Below are positions 31,349 to 35,656 of a DNA stretch of 35,656 nt, piece by piece. Numbering within the stretch: the first letter of the stretch is position 1; each line of letters starts with the position of its first letter. The notes below the pieces were generated by a model, which was not told the origin of the DNA, did no database searches, and saw only the letters and a list, made by a program, of their open reading frames with translations. The DNA lies in assembly GCA_044866075.1 (NCBI GenBank), contig JBIOTQ010000070.1:1-35656 (forward strand), in the 5' to 3' direction. The stretch comes from JBASRP01 sp044866075 (GTDB lineage: Bacteria; Actinomycetota; AC-67). The position numbers and the translations under genes were made by a program.

Positions 31349-32112
31349 GGAGCGTCGGCCGTCCGCGGATGACGGGGGCGCCGTACGAGCCGCCACACGC
31401 CGAGCGCCAGCAGACCCACGATCGGCGCCCCCATTGCCGCGAAGGCCGAGACGTTGTACGCCGCGGTACTCGCCGCCAGCCGCACTCTCTTGCCGAGGCC
31501 CGGCGCCCACGTGACCGTGCCGCCGCGGACCTGTTTCGGGGCGCCGCCGACGCTCGACGTCTCGCCGGGCAGCGCAACCTGCACCGTGAACGTGAGGAAC
31601 TCGCCCGCGGCCTGTTGCACGATCGGCCGCAAGGTGTTCTTCGTCTCTTCGGAGAGTTCGCTCTCTCTCAACAGCCGCTCTGTGGACAGATCGATCGTGC
31701 CTTCGAACGAGGTCTTGGTCTGGAAGAACCCAGACGACTGTCCGACCGTCACGTGGAAGAAGCCTTGCGCGGGACCGGACGGATCCCTTTCCAGCGCGGC
31801 CAGCGCCGCGTTCAGGTCGGCCGGGCTCGTGAAAAGGCGGTCGACGACGACGGACAACCCTCCGCCGGGGTTCGACCTGGTCACGCGCCAGCCCTTCGCG
31901 CGCAGGTCGGCGCTGAGGTTGCCGAGCGACGCGAACGGATCCTGTCCGGTGTTGGCCGCCAGGTCGACGAGCTCCTTGTCGACGAGGAAAGACAGCGAGA
32001 AGTCGCCCGAGCCGTCGCGGGCGATGGTCGTGCGAACGGCGACGTCCACCTGACAAGAGGTCATTGCCACCACGAGCGCGAGCCCGGCCAGGGCCGCGCC
32101 GGCGACCCTCAT
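31345..32112 (-). CDS. LppM-like (DUF3153) membrane lipoprotein
   Basis: A 255-residue protein. The N terminus is a lipoprotein signal (GLALVVAMTSC, lipidated C20). The mature part has QVDVAVRTTIARDGSGDFSL and an LVDKELVDLA stretch typical of the actinobacterial LppM/DUF3153 domain. A C-terminal transmembrane helix (about 222-245) precedes a basic tail, so the protein is tethered at both ends on the outer face of the membrane. LppM in mycobacteria affects phagosome traffic; here the role is unknown. ATG overlaps the stop of the upstream small gene (ATGA). Confidence 0.8.
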   Translation of the reverse strand: MRVAGAALAGLALVVAMTSCQVDVAVRTTIARDGSGDFSLSFLVDKELVDLAANTGQDPFASLGNLSADLRAKGWRVTRSNPGGGLSVVVDRLFTSPADLNAALAALERDPSGPAQGFFHVTVGQSSGFFQTKTSFEGTIDLSTERLLRESELSEETKNTLRPIVQQAAGEFLTFTVQVALPGETSSVGGAPKQVRGGTVTWAPGLGKRVRLAASTAAYNVSAFAAMGAPIVGLLALGVWRLVRRPRHPRTADAP

Positions 32113-32330
32113 GCCTCGCTGCCTTTGCCGCGGTACGTCCCGGTCGACGTCTTCTCGATCAAGCCGGATCGCGCGGCCTGCGCAAGCCAGCGCATCAGCT
32201 CGTCGCGCGCGTCGGGCTGCGTCATCGGATCGATGAGCCCTTCGCGCAGGGCGCGGTCCCAGATGACCGTCCAGTGCAGGGCTTCGTCGGTGGCGTCGAG
32301 GACGCGGAGGGCGGCGTCGCCGGGCTCCAT
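32109..32330 (-). CDS. Small helical hypothetical protein, possibly winged-helix
   Basis: A 73-residue protein beginning MEPGDAALRVLDATDEALHW and containing DARDELMRWLAQAARSGLIEK, then TGTYRGKG. Helix spacing with a Gly-rich wing-like end suggests a winged-helix fold, but that is tentative. It is sandwiched between the LLM oxidoreductase, with which it shares one base (TGATG), and the LppM-like gene, which it overlaps by 4 nt. Both junctions argue that it is a real gene in a coupled operon. Confidence 0.6.
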   Translation of the reverse strand: MEPGDAALRVLDATDEALHWTVIWDRALREGLIDPMTQPDARDELMRWLAQAARSGLIEKTSTGTYRGKGSEA

Positions 32331-33328
32331 CAGCGCACCGAGGGCAGGACCTCGCGCGCGAACAACTCGACCTGGTCCTCGTCCCAGATGCTGAACGGCA
32401 CGACCCCGAAGGTGACGACGAGATGGTCCACGCCGAGCGCCTCGAATTCCTTGATCCGCCCGATGCAGTGCTCGGCCGGGCCGACGAGTGCGTCGCCGAC
32501 GAACTCCTCGCGCGGCAGGCCCGACGCATCGATCGGTCCCGCGACCGCCATCCGGTCCCACCGACGCCGCGCGTCCGCCTCGTCGGTCCCCACGACGGTG
32601 TACAGCCCCACCGATCGCTTGACCGTGGAAGGGTCGCGACCGGCTCGCTCACAGGCCCGCCCGAGATCGTCGAGCCGTTCCTTGTACGCGCCGGGCGACC
32701 AACGCCAGACGGTGTTCCACCCGTCGGCCGCTTCGGCGACGATCCGCAGGATCTTGGGGCCTCCCTTGCCGCCCACCCAGATCGGGGGACGCGGGCGCTG
32801 AGCGGGAGGCGGATCGTTCGGCGCGTCCTCCACGCGGTAGAACTCGCCCTCGTACGAGAACCGTTCGCTCGACATCATGCCGGCCAGGATGTCGACGGTC
32901 TCCCGCAAGCGCGCGATCCTCTCGCCGACGGGCGGGAACCGGAAGCCGTTCTCCACGTACTCTTCCTCGTTCCATCCCGCACCCAAGCCGAGCTCGAGCC
33001 TGCCCTCGGAGATCACGTCGAGCGTCGTGGCCATCTTCGCGAGCACCGGCGGATGGCGGAACGCCTCACACAGCACGAGCGTGCCGAGGCGCACACGTTC
33101 GGTTTCGGCCGCGATCGAGGAGAGCGCGGTCAGCGCCTCGAGCGACCCCCACCGTCCGGGCGGACCGCCGTAGCGAGACAGGTCGAGGAAGAAATGATCC
33201 GAGATCCAGACGGAGTCGTAGCCGAGCTCCTCGACGCGTTTCGCGAAGGCGACGACATCGTCCACCGTCGCCGGCCGGCGGTCCGGGAACGAGAAGTCGT
33301 AGTGCGGGAGCGCGACGCCCACCTTCAT
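32330..33328 (-). CDS. LLM-class F420-dependent oxidoreductase
   Basis: A 332-residue luciferase-like protein with YDSVWISDHFFLDLSRYGGP, RVRLGTLVLCEAFRHPPVLAKMATTLD, the signature EGRLELGLGAGWNEEEY and RPPIWVGGKGGPKILRIVAEAADGWN. It matches F420-dependent LLM proteins of the type abundant in actinobacteria; substrate unknown. ATG at 33328 has TAGGCT 9 nt upstream. It is divergent from the ABC transporter genes across 36 bp and leads the LLM - small protein - lipoprotein operon. Confidence 0.88.
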   Translation of the reverse strand: MKVGVALPHYDFSFPDRRPATVDDVVAFAKRVEELGYDSVWISDHFFLDLSRYGGPPGRWGSLEALTALSSIAAETERVRLGTLVLCEAFRHPPVLAKMATTLDVISEGRLELGLGAGWNEEEYVENGFRFPPVGERIARLRETVDILAGMMSSERFSYEGEFYRVEDAPNDPPPAQRPRPPIWVGGKGGPKILRIVAEAADGWNTVWRWSPGAYKERLDDLGRACERAGRDPSTVKRSVGLYTVVGTDEADARRRWDRMAVAGPIDASGLPREEFVGDALVGPAEHCIGRIKEFEALGVDHLVVTFGVVPFSIWDEDQVELFAREVLPSVR

Positions 33329-33364
33329 CGCGCGTCCAGCCTACCCGTCGATATGCTCCCGTTG
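33329..33364. promoter_or_regulatory. Back-to-back leaderless promoters, LLM oxidoreductase / ABC ATPase
   Basis: Minus strand: TAGGCT (33343-33338), 9 nt, ATG at 33328. Plus strand: TATGCT (33352-33357), 7 nt, ATG at 33365. The hexamers are only 8 bp apart. The entire 36-bp gap is accounted for by the two promoters. Confidence 0.65.
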
Positions 33365-34282
33365 ATGGCCGAGCCGGCGATCGTCGTCCGCAACCTCCGC
33401 AAGTCTTACGGCACCCTGACGGCGGTGGCGGGCATCGACCTCGAGGTGGCGGTGGGCGAGGTCTTCGCGATGCTCGGCCCCAACGGCGCGGGGAAGACGA
33501 CGACCGTCGAGATCATGGAGGGCCACCGCAGCCGCGACAAAGGGACGGTGTCTGTCCTCGGCTTCGATCCGGCGCGCGGCGACCAGCGCTTCCGCGAACG
33601 GATCGGCATCGTGTTGCAATCGACCGGAATCAGCCCCTACCTCACCGTCGCCGAGACGATCGAGATGTACCGCGGCTACTATCCGTCCCCCCGGCAGACC
33701 GACGAGGTTCTCCAGCTCGTCGGCCTCACCGAGAAGCGCAACGACCGCGTGCGGCGTCTTTCCGGCGGCCAGCAGCGGCGTCTCGACGTCGGCATCGGGC
33801 TCGCCGGAGACCCCGACCTCCTCTTCCTCGACGAGCCGACGACGGGCTTCGACCCGGCGGCGCGCCGCGGCGCGTGGGGGATGATCAAGGGGCTGAAGGA
33901 ACTGGGGAAGACGATCTTCCTTACGACGCATTACATGGACGAGGCGCAAGCGCTCGCGGACCGCGTAGCGATCATCTCCGACGGCCGGATCATCGCGGAA
34001 GGACCGCCGGGCGAGCTCGCCGGACGGGATGCGCGCGTGACGATCGTGCGATTCCGCCTCCCACCAGGCGCGCCGGCCCTACCGCTGAAGTTGAAGAGGA
34101 TCGCGTCGGCCGGCGGGGCCGGCCTCGAGATCCGTACCGAGGACGCCACGACGCTCCTGCACGAACTAACTGGCTGGGCCATCCAGAAGAAGGTCGCGCT
34201 CGAGGCCCTCGAGGTCCGCCGGCCGTCCCTCGAGGACGTCTATCTCGAGCTGACCCGCGACGCGCAAGGAGTCGCCGAGTGA
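33365..34282 (+). CDS. ABC-2 type transporter ATP-binding protein
   Basis: A 305-residue ATPase with Walker A GPNGAGKTTT, Q-loop QSTGISPYLT, signature LSGGQQRRLDVG, Walker B LLFLDEPTTG and a switch His in LTTHYMDE. The C-terminal 80 residues are the extension seen in DrrA-type drug exporters. It powers an ABC-2 export system with the permease that follows (4-nt GTGA overlap). Possible cargoes are drugs, lipids or polysaccharide; not decidable. An earlier frame start at 32423 lies within the opposite LLM gene; ATG at 33365 is chosen from the leaderless spacing and the conserved start. Confidence 0.92.
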   Translation: MAEPAIVVRNLRKSYGTLTAVAGIDLEVAVGEVFAMLGPNGAGKTTTVEIMEGHRSRDKGTVSVLGFDPARGDQRFRERIGIVLQSTGISPYLTVAETIEMYRGYYPSPRQTDEVLQLVGLTEKRNDRVRRLSGGQQRRLDVGIGLAGDPDLLFLDEPTTGFDPAARRGAWGMIKGLKELGKTIFLTTHYMDEAQALADRVAIISDGRIIAEGPPGELAGRDARVTIVRFRLPPGAPALPLKLKRIASAGGAGLEIRTEDATTLLHELTGWAIQKKVALEALEVRRPSLEDVYLELTRDAQGVAE

Positions 34283-35067
34283 AGAACCTCGGTTTGGCGT
34301 TCCGGCAGGTTCGTTACGAGAACAAGATGTTCTGGCGGAACCCGGCCGCCGCGTTCTTCACCTTCGTCTTCCCTTTGATGTTCCTCGTCATCTTCAACCT
34401 GATCTTCGGAGGGAGCGGCGATACGACGGCGAGATTCGGCGGGCCGCGTGAGGTCAGCCTGTCGACCTTCTACGTCCCGGCCGTCGTCGCGTTCGGCGTG
34501 ATCTCCGCCTGCTACACCAACATTGCGATCGGTCTCGTCTTCGCACGCGACGAAGGTCAGCTGAAGCGGATGCGCGGAACGCCTCTGCCTGCATCGGTCT
34601 ACCTGTTCGGACGGATCGCTCAGGCGATCATCGTCGCCGTCATCCTCGTCATCATCGTGGTCGCATTCGGGCGCCTCTTCTACGACGTCGAACTCCCGGG
34701 CCATACGGTCGGTGCGTTCGTCGTTTCGCTCTCCGTAGGAGCGGCATGCTTCTCGGCGCTGGGGATCGCCGTCACTGCCCTGGTTCCGAACCCCGATGCC
34801 GCGCCCGCCGTGATCAACGCGACGATCCTGCCGTTACTCTTCGTCTCCGACGTCTTCATCCCGATCCAGGATGCCCCCGACTGGCTGGGGACGTTCGCAA
34901 ACATCTTCCCGGTTCGGCACCTCTCGAACGCTCTCGTGGAGACGTACAACCCCTTCGCGACGGGATCGGGCTTCATGAAGTACGACCTCATCGTGATGGG
35001 CGCCTGGGGCGCGGCGGCCGTCCTGCTCAGCATCCGCTTCTTCTCCTGGGAGCCGCGCGTCAGCTAG
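34279..35067 (+). CDS. ABC-2 type transporter permease
   Basis: A 262-residue membrane protein with about six hydrophobic helices, including FFTFVFPLMFLVIFNLIFGG near residues 28-47, and the ABC-2 signature-type helices ALGIAVTALVPNPDAAPAVINA and VSDVFIPIQDAPDWLG. It forms the translocation path for the preceding ATPase. GTG at 34279 overlaps the ATPase stop, with AAGGAG 7 nt ahead inside that gene. The frame opens at 33874 but the earlier part is a shadow of the ATPase. Confidence 0.9.
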   Translation: MKNLGLAFRQVRYENKMFWRNPAAAFFTFVFPLMFLVIFNLIFGGSGDTTARFGGPREVSLSTFYVPAVVAFGVISACYTNIAIGLVFARDEGQLKRMRGTPLPASVYLFGRIAQAIIVAVILVIIVVAFGRLFYDVELPGHTVGAFVVSLSVGAACFSALGIAVTALVPNPDAAPAVINATILPLLFVSDVFIPIQDAPDWLGTFANIFPVRHLSNALVETYNPFATGSGFMKYDLIVMGAWGAAAVLLSIRFFSWEPRVS

Positions 35068-35070
35068 CTC

Positions 35071-35556
35071 ATGGCCGAGCGTGACGACGTCCTGGAGACG
35101 ATGTTCACGCTCCACTACCGACGCCTCTTGCGCTTCGCGTACCTGCTGACGCGCGGGCGGGGGGCCGAGGATCTCGTCCAGGAAGCGTTCCTCAAGGCGC
35201 TGCGGCGCTGGGATCGCTCCGCCGCCCCGGAGACCTTCTATCCGTGGGTGCAGACGACCGTGCTGCGGTTGCATCTCAACGCGCTTCGGCGCGGCATGCG
35301 CGAGCGGCGCGCGTACGAGCGGGTCGCCGGCGAGCCGCAGCCCGACGTGGAACCGGCGACCCCGGACACGGAGGTGCTCCGTGCGCTCGCCTCGCTTCCG
35401 GCCCGGCAACGCGCGGCCACGGTCCTCCGCTATTACGAGGACCTGCCGTTGGCCGAGATCGCCGCGCGGATGAAGATCGCGGAGGGGACGGTCAAGGCTC
35501 TGTTGCACCAAGCACGGCAAAAGCTGCAGATCGAGGTGAGACCCGGTGACGACTAA
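35071..35556 (+). CDS. ECF RNA polymerase sigma factor, SigE-family
   Basis: A 161-residue extracytoplasmic-function sigma factor. Region 2 is LLRFAYLLTRGRGAEDLVQEAFLK (about 13-36) and region 4 is LPARQRAATVLRYYEDLPLAEIAARM, followed by a typical DNA-recognition helix. It directs RNA polymerase to its own promoter set. It starts 3 nt after the permease stop with no clear Shine-Dalgarno, so it is probably in the same unit as the ABC transporter; its control of that transporter is inference. An anti-sigma gene is expected just downstream. Confidence 0.92.
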   Translation: MAERDDVLETMFTLHYRRLLRFAYLLTRGRGAEDLVQEAFLKALRRWDRSAAPETFYPWVQTTVLRLHLNALRRGMRERRAYERVAGEPQPDVEPATPDTEVLRALASLPARQRAATVLRYYEDLPLAEIAARMKIAEGTVKALLHQARQKLQIEVRPGDD

Positions 35557-35600
35557 ACCCTCGGCCGGGCGGCGGCCTACTCAAAGCGAAAGGAAGCAGG

Positions 35601-35656
35601 ATGCCGTGGAGTGAAGAGGAGTTCCGCCGGGCCCTCGAGGGCGCGGCGGAACGAGC
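35601..35656 (+). CDS. Start of an unidentified gene, cut by the window edge
   Basis: ATG at 35601 opens a frame beginning MPWSEEEFRRALEGAAER with AAGGA a few nt upstream, 45 nt after the sigma factor stop. Only about 18 codons are visible. Position suggests an anti-sigma or sigma-linked membrane protein, but the visible residues do not show it. Confidence 0.5.
   Translation, partial: MPWSEEEFRRALEGAAER

Noticed and set aside
30011..32056. 681-codon minus-strand ORF covering the region opposite the 30128-31348 genes
   Set aside because: It runs antisense through two genes with recognisable starts and promoters, and its sequence is low-complexity Arg/Asp/Val without motifs.
35545..35612. Tiny ORF overlapping the sigma factor stop
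   Set aside because: It has about 22 codons, no motif, and the ATG at 35601 with a better ribosome site explains the region.
1..35656. CRISPR arrays, tRNA genes, rRNA, insertion sequences, phage or toxin-antitoxin genes
   Set aside because: No regularly spaced repeats, cloverleaf with acceptor end, transposase motif or known toxin pair was seen by reading; a covariance-model scan for tRNAs would be needed to be certain.

Overview
The window is GC-rich DNA (visibly about two thirds G+C) packed with genes. It most likely comes from an actinobacterial chromosome, probably an uncultured soil or sediment lineage. Pointers are four luciferase-like F420-type oxidoreductases, a DUF5319-like zinc protein, an LppM-like lipoprotein, a SigE-family ECF sigma factor, frequent GTG starts, and many genes with no Shine-Dalgarno sequence. 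This placement is inference; there is no rRNA or ribosomal protein gene to fix the taxon. I see no tRNA, rRNA, CRISPR array, insertion sequence or phage gene. No gene-free stretch exceeds 300 bases.

Layout. 1-3423: minus-strand small proteins (gamma-glutamylcyclotransferase-like, methyltransferase, DUF5319-like, GAF-like protein, proline-rich membrane protein). 3523-8832: acyl/CoA and redox genes (LLM oxidoreductase; MmgE/PrpD plus PaaI thioesterase; LLM plus SDR). 8940-9833: three copies of one small ferredoxin-like-fold domain. 9868-12444: nadB, a zinc-ribbon protein and an orphan ParA. 12554-15073: aminotransferase and HAD phosphatase, divergent from an O-methyltransferase. 15082-21709: a minus-strand run headed by an acyl-CoA dehydrogenase, then PHP phosphoesterase, aldehyde dehydrogenase, an FHA-LuxR regulator, an LLM oxidoreductase and a lipocalin-like protein. 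21804-24663: TldD and PmbA/TldE. 24737-25981: a methyltransferase fused to a cyclic-nucleotide-binding domain. 25978-31348: HAD, Nudix, GNAT, glycogen-debranching-type glycosidase, an unknown protein and an ArsC-type phosphatase. 31345-35656: LppM-like lipoprotein, small protein, LLM; then ABC-2 transporter, ECF sigma factor and the start of a further gene.

The most striking signal is in the promoters, not in one gene. Eight genes have a TANNNT hexamer ending exactly 7 nt before the start codon, and five more have 8-11 nt. This is the geometry of leaderless transcription, and it moves several start codons inward from the longest ORF. At three divergent gene pairs (14380-14419, 26650-26685, 33329-33364) two such promoters sit back to back in only 36-40 bp, so the two polymerases should exclude each other. 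Other items worth checking are the FHA-LuxR protein with a GarA-like Thr motif between its domains, the methyltransferase-cNMP fusion, the mosaic domain triplication, and a dense G-tract in a 5' leader at 30073-30103.
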